DNA from: Treponema sp.
GTDB lineage: Bacteria; Spirochaetota; Spirochaetia; Treponematales; Breznakiellaceae
DNA length: 37,452 nt
Reading direction: 5' to 3'
Assembly: GCA_031276965.1 (NCBI GenBank)
Contig: JAISMC010000004.1
Coordinates: 1 to 37,452, forward strand
Positions within the stretch are counted from its first letter, which is position 1; each line of letters opens with the position of its first letter. Both the position numbers and the translations under genes were made by a program. Below, one piece after another: positions 1-9,155 of the stretch. A model generated the notes under the pieces. It saw only the letters and a list, made by a program, of their open reading frames with translations. It searched no databases and had not been told where the DNA came from.

Positions 1-557
1 TCATAAACCGCTCCGGTGGGATTATTGGGGTTGATCACCACAATGGCCTTGGTCCGGTCGGTGATTTTGGCCTTAATGTCCTCCAGATCGGGATTCCAGA
101 GGGACGCTTCGTCGCAGACATAGTGAACCGCCTTACCTCCGGAAAGGGTTGCCGCGGCGGTCCAGAGGGGATAGTCGGGCATGGGGATAAGCACCTCGTC
201 TCCGGGATTAAGGAGTCCCTGCATGGCGATCATGATCAACTCGCTCACCCCGTTCCCGATAAAAATATCATCAATGCCCACATCCATAATGCCCCTGGAC
301 TGGAAATCGTGCATTACCGCCTTCCGGGCCGCAAAGAGCCCCCGGGAATCGCCGTAGCCCTGGGCATTCTGAAGGTTGATGATAATATCGTGGATGATCT
401 CGTCCGGGGCGTTAAAGCCGAAGGTGGCCGGATTCCCTATGTTCAGCTTGATAACGTGAAACCCGTCTTCCTCCAGCCGTCTGGCCTCCTTCAAGGCCGG
501 TCCCCGGATGTCGTAACAGACCTCATTCAATCTAACGGATTTCATAAAGTTTCTCAT
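1..557 (-). CDS. Pyridoxal-phosphate class I/II aminotransferase (AlaA-like), 3' end outside the window
   Basis: Reverse-strand translation MRNFMKSVRLNEVCYDIRGPALKEARRLEEDGFHVIKLNIGNPATFGF...DEVLIPMPDYPLWTAAATLSGGKAVHYVCDE...KAIVVINPNNPTGAVY, a characteristic aminotransferase fold I pattern; the + ORF 123..578 is its shadow. Confidence 0.9.
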   Translation of the reverse strand, partial: MRNFMKSVRLNEVCYDIRGPALKEARRLEEDGFHVIKLNIGNPATFGFNAPDEIIHDIIINLQNAQGYGDSRGLFAARKAVMHDFQSRGIMDVGIDDIFIGNGVSELIMIAMQGLLNPGDEVLIPMPDYPLWTAAATLSGGKAVHYVCDEASLWNPDLEDIKAKITDRTKAIVVINPNNPTGAVY

Positions 558-1420
558 GCCGCCGCTCCCTGTCCTTGATACAGCCAGTCCGCGGTTTCTC
601 CTATGTACTTTAAGAGGACCACCGCATAGACCTCGGTTTGCAGTTTTCCCGTCTCTTTCTGCCATGCCCTGCGGGAGGGCAGAACCTTCCGGACTCTGGC
701 CCTGCCGTCATCCGCGGCGGACCGGTACGTTTCACCCCGTTCCGGCAGGGCCTTCCGCAGGGTATTGTCCAAAAAATAGGCCGAGATGCCCGTAATCACC
801 GCATCCCTGGAATCATAAACCAGCAGGGAAAACTGCTCCCCGGCGGTGGAAAACTGCCGGTTCAACAGCAGGGAAAAGCCGTAGTACCAGCGGATCCATT
901 CGGCGGATCCGGTCTTTGCCAAATCGAGGCGCTGGGAAAAAAAACGGGCCGCCCCCGCATTATCCTTGCACAAAATCCGGGCTACCCCAAAGAGCAGAGC
1001 GTTGGCGTCTACCAGGGCGGGCTTGGCTGCCGCCATCCTGCGCTCCAGGGACATGACCGACCCGGAATCGGAAAGGACCAGATAGGTATTCGCCAAAAGC
1101 CGGACCAGATTCGGCGAGTAGCGGCGGTCCTGGAACACCCGGCCTTCAAGGTACTGAACCAGGGCCGGCCAGTCTTCCCGTTCCAGGAGCAGAAAAAGCC
1201 GCTTATTGGTAAAATAGTAGCCGTTTATTCCAAAAAGGAGGAGGACCAGAACCGCCCCCAATGGCCAGTTTGAACGCCAGAAGATCTGCGCAAAACCGGG
1301 ACCAAAAACAATAAAGGGAATAAAAAAAATAAGCCCCATAAAGATCAGTAAAATACTATTAAAAAGGATAAACAAAAACCTGAATTTCAATACGAATTCT
1401 CCCGATTTATGATGTAACAA
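554..1420 (-). CDS. Hypothetical membrane protein (two N-terminal TM segments, helical tail)
   Basis: 288-aa ORF, hydrophobic N-terminus FLFILFNSILLIFMGLIFFIPFIVF; abuts the aminotransferase start. Confidence 0.75.
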   Translation of the reverse strand: MLHHKSGEFVLKFRFLFILFNSILLIFMGLIFFIPFIVFGPGFAQIFWRSNWPLGAVLVLLLFGINGYYFTNKRLFLLLEREDWPALVQYLEGRVFQDRRYSPNLVRLLANTYLVLSDSGSVMSLERRMAAAKPALVDANALLFGVARILCKDNAGAARFFSQRLDLAKTGSAEWIRWYYGFSLLLNRQFSTAGEQFSLLVYDSRDAVITGISAYFLDNTLRKALPERGETYRSAADDGRARVRKVLPSRRAWQKETGKLQTEVYAVVLLKYIGETADWLYQGQGAAA

Positions 1421-1523
1421 CGAATGGGCGCACCGGCTTTAATGATAGATGAAAGGAATGGAGACGTCAATCTACAGCGGGAAGCTTCCATTATGTTGAA
1501 AAAATTGCCATAATAGAGGCAGG

Positions 1524-2651
1524 ATGAAAAATTTTATTATCAAAGAAATTCCCGGGGAAAGCTACTTTTCCAAACCGCTGTATCTTGACGACCATTTTTT
1601 ACTGGCCGCACCGGAAATGCCTTTTACCGAGGAACTGCGCAAAACCATCCTAAACTGGGAATTCAAAGAGGTCTTCAGCGACGGCGATCCCAGGGAAGAG
1701 TATTACTCCGAGGAAGTGGACGCCTCCCCGGATCAGGGCGGCGCCGATACCCTGCTCAACGACAACGATCAGGTTAAACGGGCCGAAGTCTTTTACGATT
1801 CCCTTTACAAGCATGTGGAAAAACTCTTTACCCGGATGATGAGCAAGAACGAGCTTAACTTTAACGATGTGGCGGGAAAGGTTAAAGAGATCTGCGATGT
1901 TATCAAGGAAGACCGCCGTTTCCTGCTCCGGGTCAGGAAAAACACCGGTCCGGAGCAGACCTATACGATAACCCATGCCATCAATACCACCATTATCTCA
2001 ATCATCATCGGGGGTTATCTCAAGCTGCCCAACCACCGGCTTATTGAGCTGGGGGTGGCGGCGCTGCTCCACGAAATCGGCATGTTGAAGCTTCCGCCCC
2101 AGATCTACCTCAACAACCGGCCCCTTACCCCCCAGGAGAAAAAGGCCATCCTTACCCATCCGGTATTGAGTTTCAATATGCTTAAATCCTTCAATTTTCC
2201 CCTTACCGTCAGCCTGGCCGCCCTGGAACACCATGAACGGGAAAACGGAGGGGGGTATCCCCAGAAGCTTATGGGGGACAAGATCAGCCTCTATGCAAAG
2301 ATCATCGCCGTGGCCTGCTCCTACGAGGCCCTGACCAGCTCCAGGCCCCACAAGGACGCCAAAGACGGTTACACGGGGATGATCGATCTTCTTAAAAATG
2401 TGGGAAAACAGTACGACGATACCATAGTCCGGGCCCTGGTTTATTCCCTCTCTATTTATCCCATAGGCCTCTACGTTCTTCTTTCCAACGGCAAAAAGGG
2501 CCAGGTGATCGACGTTAATGCGGAGAATCCCCGCTTCCCCATGGTGCAGATCTTCGGGGACCTGACCCCGGACGGAAAAAACAAAATTCTGGAAACATCC
2601 CAGGAGGGGGTACACATTGTCCGTCCCCTCCGGCGGGAAGAAATTAGCTGA
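1524..2651 (+). CDS. HD-GYP domain protein, variant HD motif
   Basis: LLHEIGMLKLPPQIYLNNRPLTPQEKKAILTHP...LEHHERENGGGYPQKLMGDKISLYAKIIAVACSYEALTSSRP matches HD-GYP architecture with HE in place of HD. Confidence 0.88.
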   Translation: MKNFIIKEIPGESYFSKPLYLDDHFLLAAPEMPFTEELRKTILNWEFKEVFSDGDPREEYYSEEVDASPDQGGADTLLNDNDQVKRAEVFYDSLYKHVEKLFTRMMSKNELNFNDVAGKVKEICDVIKEDRRFLLRVRKNTGPEQTYTITHAINTTIISIIIGGYLKLPNHRLIELGVAALLHEIGMLKLPPQIYLNNRPLTPQEKKAILTHPVLSFNMLKSFNFPLTVSLAALEHHERENGGGYPQKLMGDKISLYAKIIAVACSYEALTSSRPHKDAKDGYTGMIDLLKNVGKQYDDTIVRALVYSLSIYPIGLYVLLSNGKKGQVIDVNAENPRFPMVQIFGDLTPDGKNKILETSQEGVHIVRPLRREEIS

Positions 2652-3952
2652 TGATGGATGCTCCCCCAGCCGAACTGTTTCTTATTGTAATCCTTATTGT
2701 GATAAGCGGCTTCTTTTCTTCGATGGAGACCGCCCTGATATCCTCCCGGAAATCAAAACTCAGGTCCAGGGCCCTGGAAGAAAATTCAAACTATAAAAAA
2801 GTTTTGGATATCGCGGAGCATCCCGGTCCTTTTCTCTTTATCTTCCATGCCTGGATAGGCTTTCTCAGAATCTCCGCGGGAATTATCGGCGGTTTCCGGA
2901 TAGACCGGTACTTTGATGCGGCCTTTGACGCATCCGTACCATTCAGCCCCCATCTCAGGCTGCTTATCCTCTGCATGACTGCCCTGCTTATCACCCTGGG
3001 GGCCATATTCCTGGGAGAGCTTATCCCCCGGCAGATCGCCCTGGCGTCGCCGGAAAAGCTCCTGGCGGGGGTCCTGCCCTTCATCAAGATCCTCGGCTTC
3101 TTCCTCCGGCCCCTTATGATCCTCACCGCCGGATGCTCGGATCTGATTTACCGGATCCTTCGTATTGAAGCCTCCGAACCGGGAATAACCGAGGATGAGC
3201 TGCGGCTTGCCCTGATGGAGGGGGAAAAATCGGGGGTCGTGGAGAGCGAAGAACGGACCATGGTGGAGGGGGTCTTCTACCTGGGGGACCGGCCGGTAGG
3301 GGCCTTTATGACCCATCGATCGGACATCGCCTGGCTTGCCCTTGACGCCGGCGCCGGAGAAGCCCGGAAGGCGGCTCTGGAAAACGGGGCCCGGCAGTAC
3401 TTTCCCATCGCCGACGGAAGACTGGACGAGGTGGTGGGCATAGTTTCGGCCCGGGATATACTGGCGGCCCTGCTGGAGAAACCCTGGAAGGGGCTCAAGG
3501 CGATTATGACCCCGCCCCGCTTTATCCCGGAAACCATGTCCGCCCTTAGGGCCTTTGAAGTGTTTAAGCGGGAGGAAACGGATTTTCTCTGCGTTATGGA
3601 TGAATATGGCGGTTTTGCGGGGGCCCTTTCGGTACAGGACCTAATCGAAGAAATTGTCGGTGAATTTGAGGTGGACAAGGAAGAGATTCTCCCCCGGGAG
3701 GATGGAACTTTCAGCGCCGGAGGGGGCGCCAATATTGATGATGTGGCCGAAGCCCTGGCGGTGGATCTGCCGGAACATCAGGAATACCACACCCTGGCGG
3801 GGTTTATCCTGGAACTGGCGGGGGAGATCCCCAGGCCGGGGATGGTTTTTGAGTGGCGGGGATTCAGGTTCAAAATTACCGCCATGGACGGAAACCGGAT
3901 CGACAGGGTAGCGATCTATCCCCCGGAAACGGCCAAAACGGAAAATCTTTAG
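2651..3952 (+). CDS. CNNM/CorC (HlyC) family protein: DUF21 membrane domain, CBS pair, CorC C-terminal domain
   Basis: FSSMETALISSRKSKLRSRALEE, TEDELRLALMEGEKSGVVESEERTMVEGVFYLGDRPVGAFMTHR, DEYGGFAGALSVQDLIEEIVGEF. Confidence 0.9.
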   Translation: MMDAPPAELFLIVILIVISGFFSSMETALISSRKSKLRSRALEENSNYKKVLDIAEHPGPFLFIFHAWIGFLRISAGIIGGFRIDRYFDAAFDASVPFSPHLRLLILCMTALLITLGAIFLGELIPRQIALASPEKLLAGVLPFIKILGFFLRPLMILTAGCSDLIYRILRIEASEPGITEDELRLALMEGEKSGVVESEERTMVEGVFYLGDRPVGAFMTHRSDIAWLALDAGAGEARKAALENGARQYFPIADGRLDEVVGIVSARDILAALLEKPWKGLKAIMTPPRFIPETMSALRAFEVFKREETDFLCVMDEYGGFAGALSVQDLIEEIVGEFEVDKEEILPREDGTFSAGGGANIDDVAEALAVDLPEHQEYHTLAGFILELAGEIPRPGMVFEWRGFRFKITAMDGNRIDRVAIYPPETAKTENL

Positions 3953-3988
3953 CTTGACGGATCCTTCCGGATCTGGCATTCTTTTCCT

Positions 3989-5635
3989 ATGCGAAAAATC
4001 CTCATCTTTTTGACGCTGCTGTTAATAACGGGTTCCTTTTGCATTGCTCAAGAGGCGGAGGATACATACGATCCTGCGGATTATCAACGCATACCCCTGC
4101 TCAGGCTTCCCCAGGGCTTTGGCGGCGAGGACGATTACCTTGACCTGCACTTCGGCCTCGGCGGGGGCTTCAAAAAACAGCTCTTCTACATCGAAGGCCT
4201 TTCCAGGATGGACTACAATGTGGGGCCTTTTACCCTGACGGCGGAACTTACCGCCAGCAACGACCAGAAGTACGCCCCCGCCCGGGTAATGAACGCGTCG
4301 GGCAATATCGGTGGGATCTACTTTATGCTTCAGGAGGGGGGGCTTGTCTACGACTGGAAGTGGATTAGCCTCCAGGCGGGCCGCTACCGGCTCTACGACA
4401 TTGTGGATTCGCCCTATTCCCTGTACATCAACTCCCTGGGGATTCCCTCCAATACCATGCAGGTAAAGGTGGAAAGCCCCCGGTTTATCTACAGTTCCCG
4501 GTGGATAGACCTTAACTCCCGCAGCGCCATTTCCACTCCGGCCTGGGATGAATATCACCGGCGGGGAGATGCAGGGAATGGGTTTGCCACTCCAACACCT
4601 ACCCCTACTCCGCCTGATACATTGCCTTCGCCCAGTGAAACAGGTTTTCCCGACCGGGGGGTCAACTACAAGATCTACGCCCTCAAATACCGGGACTGGC
4701 GTTTCGGCATCCTCGACGCCACGGTTTATACGGAGCGGTCCTTTGACTACGAGTACTTTCTTAACCCCCTGCCCCAGTACTTTATCCAGTACGTAAAGGG
4801 TACGCCGGGCAGGCCCTGGACCACCGATTCCAACGAAAACGATCTCCTGGGCTTTTTCTGGGATATTAAAAAGCCGAACCGGTGGGAAGCCTACGCCCAG
4901 TTCCTCATGGACGACTTTGGCCTGGGCTTTGTGGCCAAGAACTTTTCCGACAATCCCTGGAAGGCGGCCTGGGCCGTGGGGGGCCGGGTCCATACCTCCT
5001 ACGGACGTTTCGGTTTCCACCACGGGGGCGCCCTCAAGTATACCTTTGAACCCATCACCTCCCCCCAGGGCGGACGCCATGACGGCGACATTGCCCGGAC
5101 CGCCTACGGTTATACCTACTATCCCGAAACCCGGTACAACGACGACGAAGACGGTGGAAATACCGTATCCATTCTTATCGAAGACAACATGGTGGGATAC
5201 AAACACGGGGAAAACAATATCGCCTTCCTCGTGGACTATCAGAATACCTTCGGCGGCTTTAAGGTAAACGCCGAGCTGGAATTTGTCCTGGCGGGGAACA
5301 ATTCTCCCGCCAACCCCTGGCAGGACTATACCCACCGGAGCGAAATGGGGGATGGTTCCAGGCTTTTGGACGACAGTACCCTGGAAAAAAGGCTGGAGCT
5401 CCGGCTCAACGTTTCCCACCGCCGCGGCCCCTGGCTCTTCTACGCCGCAGCCGCCATAGGGGGCCGCTTTAACCGGCTGGAACTGCAGGATGCGGTGCCG
5501 CCCAACGCGGTAGTACAGCCCAACGGCGAATGGAGCGTCGCGGATGATAAAATTCAAATCTGGAAAGGCACCCAGGAACATGAGTTGATATTCCGTTTTT
5601 CCCTGGGCTTCAGATACACCGTTCCCGTACTTTAA
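3989..5635 (+). CDS. Predicted outer-membrane beta-barrel/hypothetical exported protein
   Basis: Signal peptide MRKILIFLTLLLITGSFCIAQ, alternating aromatic/polar strands, aromatic-rich C-terminus ELIFRFSLGFRYTVPVL. Confidence 0.75.
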   Translation: MRKILIFLTLLLITGSFCIAQEAEDTYDPADYQRIPLLRLPQGFGGEDDYLDLHFGLGGGFKKQLFYIEGLSRMDYNVGPFTLTAELTASNDQKYAPARVMNASGNIGGIYFMLQEGGLVYDWKWISLQAGRYRLYDIVDSPYSLYINSLGIPSNTMQVKVESPRFIYSSRWIDLNSRSAISTPAWDEYHRRGDAGNGFATPTPTPTPPDTLPSPSETGFPDRGVNYKIYALKYRDWRFGILDATVYTERSFDYEYFLNPLPQYFIQYVKGTPGRPWTTDSNENDLLGFFWDIKKPNRWEAYAQFLMDDFGLGFVAKNFSDNPWKAAWAVGGRVHTSYGRFGFHHGGALKYTFEPITSPQGGRHDGDIARTAYGYTYYPETRYNDDEDGGNTVSILIEDNMVGYKHGENNIAFLVDYQNTFGGFKVNAELEFVLAGNNSPANPWQDYTHRSEMGDGSRLLDDSTLEKRLELRLNVSHRRGPWLFYAAAAIGGRFNRLELQDAVPPNAVVQPNGEWSVADDKIQIWKGTQEHELIFRFSLGFRYTVPVL

Positions 5636-5703
5636 GCCGCCCCGGAGCGGTAACACACTAATGCGGGAACCGCCGTTACAGGCGCTTCCCCTTCGGAGCC
5701 GCC

Positions 5704-7371
5704 ATGAAACGCCTAACGCTGCTGTGGATTGTTCTGTTCGCGCTCTGCGGTTTTCCGCTTTTTGGAGAAACCTACGGGATACAGTCCCGGGAGGTGTCGG
5801 AACTCAGGTACCTCTACCGCCGGGGGGCCAGGGTCTTCCCCTTCTTCTCCTACCCGGTCCACGGGAGCAATCTCCTGGCGGCGGCGGAGAAGCTGCGGGG
5901 CGGCCTCTCCGGGGAAGATGCGGCGGCCCTGGACCGGGTCATCGCGGATCTGGCGGCCTACGACAAAAGGGCCGTCCTTATCCGGGGGGGCCTCTCCGCC
6001 GCCTATCAGCACCGGTTCCGCAGCGGCAGGGTCCTCATCGATAAGGGGGGCGTGCCCAACGGCGCCGATTTCAGGCGGGCCTTTCTCTCCTTCCCTCCGG
6101 TATTGGATCTAAGCGCCGGAGGCGGCGGCTTTACGGGGCTCTTCCTGGAGGCGGAGGCGATACTCCGGCCCGCCTGGGGCGGCGGCTACAGCCCGGACAA
6201 CAATTTCTTTTTCCCCTCCTCCCAGTTCGACATCACCTTCGACCTTATCAACAAGGGGGTCCTCTCCTGGAACGGCAAATACATCGACGCCTTTTTCGGC
6301 AGGGATGCCAACCACTTCGGGGACACCCCCGGCGGAAGCCTCTACCCTTCCAGGGATCTCCCCTACATGGACGGGCTCCGTTTTATGATAGCCCTGGGGC
6401 CCTTCAGCATGGACTACCTGCTCTCCACCATCCAGCCCAAAGAAGCCCCCTGGGATGTATACCCCAACACGGACGGCCTCGATGCAGGCCCGGGGGGACC
6501 AGGTGATAATGGCGGGGAACACTTCGGCTTTATGACCAGCGCAAACCCCAGCGTCATCCTCTCGGCGCTGCACCGCTTCCAGTGGAACTTCGGCCGGGTC
6601 AAGGCGGGGGCGGGGGCCAACGTGGTCTATGTCCGAAGCAACAATATGTACACCGTCACCGATATCAGCCCCCTCATGTCCTGGCACAATGCGGACATGC
6701 GGCCCAACAATATGAACCTGGTCCTGGATCTGAGCTGGGCCCTGTATCCGGGCCTTACCCTCACGGGGATGCTCGGCTTCGACGACATCAACGGGGACAT
6801 GATTGGCATCCCCGACTCGGGGACCCCCACCATCCCCGCGGGGATCCTCCAGCTCGAGTACGGCTTCCGGGGGGAAAGGCTCCGGGGCGAGTTCCTCTTT
6901 GAGGCCGGCTATACCCACTATCTCTGGGGAAACTTCGCCTACGAGACCGACGACGAATGGGGCAGCGCCCCCCTGGCCCGGGGCGTTTACCGGTACTCCC
7001 CCAGCAAGGAGGGGGTCATCCTTCCCCTGACCAGCCCCTACGGGCCGGGAGTTATCTGGGGGCGGCTGGTTTCGGCGTTCACGCTCCCCCGGTACAATCT
7101 TAAAATCGGGGCGGACCTCCTGCTCTTGACCAAGAACGAAGCGGTCAATCTGATAGACACCTGGTACACTTCGGACGATCCCACCCACCGCAGCCGCCGG
7201 ATTTGGTACCTGTCCCTGGACCTCCCCTGCACCTATACCTGGAAGCGGCTGGACTTCTACCTCAGCCCCGCCCTGCTCCTGCGGAACGCCAGGGCCGCCT
7301 TTGAGTGTACCCTGGGATTTAAGTACACGCTGGAGGGGAAGCGCTTCTTCGCCGAAAAGGACGAAGCCTAG
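5704..7371 (+). CDS. Predicted outer-membrane beta-barrel/hypothetical exported protein
   Basis: Signal peptide MKRLTLLWIVLFALCGFPLFGETYG; C-terminus FECTLGFKYTLEGKRFFAEKDEA resembles the upstream protein's barrel end. Confidence 0.75.
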   Translation: MKRLTLLWIVLFALCGFPLFGETYGIQSREVSELRYLYRRGARVFPFFSYPVHGSNLLAAAEKLRGGLSGEDAAALDRVIADLAAYDKRAVLIRGGLSAAYQHRFRSGRVLIDKGGVPNGADFRRAFLSFPPVLDLSAGGGGFTGLFLEAEAILRPAWGGGYSPDNNFFFPSSQFDITFDLINKGVLSWNGKYIDAFFGRDANHFGDTPGGSLYPSRDLPYMDGLRFMIALGPFSMDYLLSTIQPKEAPWDVYPNTDGLDAGPGGPGDNGGEHFGFMTSANPSVILSALHRFQWNFGRVKAGAGANVVYVRSNNMYTVTDISPLMSWHNADMRPNNMNLVLDLSWALYPGLTLTGMLGFDDINGDMIGIPDSGTPTIPAGILQLEYGFRGERLRGEFLFEAGYTHYLWGNFAYETDDEWGSAPLARGVYRYSPSKEGVILPLTSPYGPGVIWGRLVSAFTLPRYNLKIGADLLLLTKNEAVNLIDTWYTSDDPTHRSRRIWYLSLDLPCTYTWKRLDFYLSPALLLRNARAAFECTLGFKYTLEGKRFFAEKDEA

Positions 7372-7509
7372 CGGCCCGCCGCGCTTCGCGGAGGAAGCCC
7401 CCGGCGGGGGCCCGCCGGGCGCCCCCCTACCCCGCCGGGTCCGCCCGGACCCAAGGCCCCCGCCGGCCCGGTATGGGGGATTTTCCCCGGCGCCGGGCCC
7501 GGCGGGCCC

Positions 7510-7656
7510 CCAAAGAAGACGCCCTGCTTGCCCAAGAAAACGCCTTGTTGTCCGAAGAAAACGCCACAGATTCTTAAGAAAATGACCCGGATTCTTAAGA
7601 AAACGGGATGGATTCTTAAGAAAATGGCCCATTTTCTTGAGAAAACGGGATAGATT
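7510..7656. repeat. Array 1: seven contiguous imperfect 21-bp repeats (type cttaagaaaacgggatggatt)
   Basis: Units: ccaaagaagacgccctgcttg / cccaagaaaacgccttgttgt / ccgaagaaaacgccacagatt / cttaagaaaatgacccggatt / cttaagaaaacgggatggatt / cttaagaaaatggcccatttt / cttgagaaaacgggatagatt. Confidence 0.92.
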
Positions 7657-7740
7657 TGCAAGATTTTACCGCCAAATGTAAGCAAATGTCAAGAAACCGC
7701 ACCGTATGCGCTATCTTTGGTTCACCTATCGGAAGAATAA

Positions 7741-7917
7741 GAACCACGAACCACACGAAAAGCACGAACTTTCGCTCTGGCGGCCCTCATTGCACCTGTA
7801 TCGCCGGTTTGTCTGCGGAAAACGGGGAAGCGGGACGGGAAGGAAGGGGCGTGCCCGAAGCAAGGCGCCGCCGTTCGTGCTGGTTCGTGTCATCGAACCG
7901 GAGGTTCGCCGTGGTTA
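7741..7917. repeat. Foldback element A (imperfect inverted repeat)
   Basis: Left arm 7741-7769 gaaccacgaaccacacgaaaagcacgaac; right arm 7873-7917 gttcgtgctggttcgtgtcatCGAACCggaGGTTCGccgtggttaa. Confidence 0.75.
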
Positions 7918-7937
7918 AACCGCTTTTGATTGACGGG

Positions 7938-9143
7938 TCAAGTTTGGCGCTGCCGGGGGTCCCGGGGGCCGTCCCATGCCGCGGGGGCCCGGAGGCTTCC
8001 GCCGTAGAGTTCCTTGGGGTAGACCGCAATGCCCAGGCGCTTCTCTATCGCCGCCAGGCGGGGCAGCTCCTCCGCATCCCCGATGGTAACCATGACGCCC
8101 CGCCGCCCGGCCCGGCCGGTCCGGCCCGCCCGGTGCAGGTAGGCCTCTTCACCGGCGGGTACGTCCAGGGCTATCACATGGGTAACGCCGGGTATGTCCA
8201 GGCCCCGGGCGGCAAGGTCGCTGGAAACCAGTACCCGGACCCGGCCGGCGCGGAAATCGTCCAGCGCCGCCCGGCGCTTCCTCTTGTCCAGATCGCCGTA
8301 GAGGCCGGCGGCGGCGATCCGGTGATGCTGGAGCTGGGCGGTGATATTGCCCGCATCCCCGGGCCGTCCGGTAAAGACCAGCGCCTTGCCGGGGCGGGCC
8401 GCGCTGATAAAGGAACGGAGGGTCCGGATCTTCCGCCGGCCCTCGCTGAAGATCGCCCAGTGTTCGATGAAGTTCCGGTACAGCTCTTCGCCGCCGGCCC
8501 GGATGGTCAGGCAGCCCTCCCCCATCAAAGGGAGGAGCCGTTCCCGGCTTTTGCGGCCGATGGTGGCGGAACAGGCCGCGGTGAGCAGATCCTTCCGGCG
8601 GGATCCCGCCAAAAGGGCCAGGTCCCTGGTGTTGGCCAGGAGTTCGTCTGCGGTAAGCCGGTCCCCCTCGTCCAGTACCAGAAAGCGGAGGCCCTCAAGC
8701 TTGAGCTTCCCCAGCCGGGCCAGCATCAAAAGCCGCGCGGGGTTCCCCACCGCCGCCGCGGGCCTTGTCTTTTTGAGGGTTTCGATCTGCCGCGCCGGGG
8801 AAACCGAACCGATGAGGAGCGCCGCCTTCAGGGGGCTTCCCTCCAGGAGAAAGTCCGCCTCGGCCTTTATTTGGGAGCAGAGCTCGTGGGTGGGGGCGGC
8901 GATAAGCAGGGCCGGCCCGCGGGGGGCCGCTTCTCCGGGGCCGGATTCCAGCAGGATCTGAAGCAGGGGGAGGAGGTAGGCGAAGGTTTTGCCCGTGCCG
9001 GTGGCGGACTGGAAGAGGACCCCCCTTCCCTCAAGGAGCGGGGGGATGACCCGGCGCTGAATCTCCGTTGGCTCCAGGATATGCCGCCGGGCCAGTTTTG
9101 CGGCAAGGAAGGGATGTATCCCCAGGGCGGCGAAGGATTCCAT
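7938..9143 (-). CDS. DEAD/DEAH-box-type RNA helicase (SF2), DEGD motif II variant
   Basis: EPTEIQRRVIPPLLEGRGVLFQSATGTGKTFAYLLPLL, VLDEGDRL, SATIG, ARGLDIPGVTHVIALDVP, HRAGRTGRAGRRG. Confidence 0.95.
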   Translation of the reverse strand: MESFAALGIHPFLAAKLARRHILEPTEIQRRVIPPLLEGRGVLFQSATGTGKTFAYLLPLLQILLESGPGEAAPRGPALLIAAPTHELCSQIKAEADFLLEGSPLKAALLIGSVSPARQIETLKKTRPAAAVGNPARLLMLARLGKLKLEGLRFLVLDEGDRLTADELLANTRDLALLAGSRRKDLLTAACSATIGRKSRERLLPLMGEGCLTIRAGGEELYRNFIEHWAIFSEGRRKIRTLRSFISAARPGKALVFTGRPGDAGNITAQLQHHRIAAAGLYGDLDKRKRRAALDDFRAGRVRVLVSSDLAARGLDIPGVTHVIALDVPAGEEAYLHRAGRTGRAGRRGVMVTIGDAEELPRLAAIEKRLGIAVYPKELYGGSLRAPAAWDGPRDPRQRQT

Positions 9144-9155
9144 AAGAACGATCCG

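Noticed and set aside
4580-4640. Pro/Thr-rich TPTPTPTPPDTLPSPS stretch in the first beta-barrel protein
   Set aside because: Short low-complexity surface-loop or linker; not enough to call anything unusual.
4022-5656. 544-aa minus-strand ORF
   Set aside because: Complement of the signal-peptide-bearing gene 3989..5635; no recognisable domain of its own.
6109-7632. 507-aa minus-strand ORF
   Set aside because: Shadow of gene 5704..7371, extended only because array 1 has a period divisible by three.
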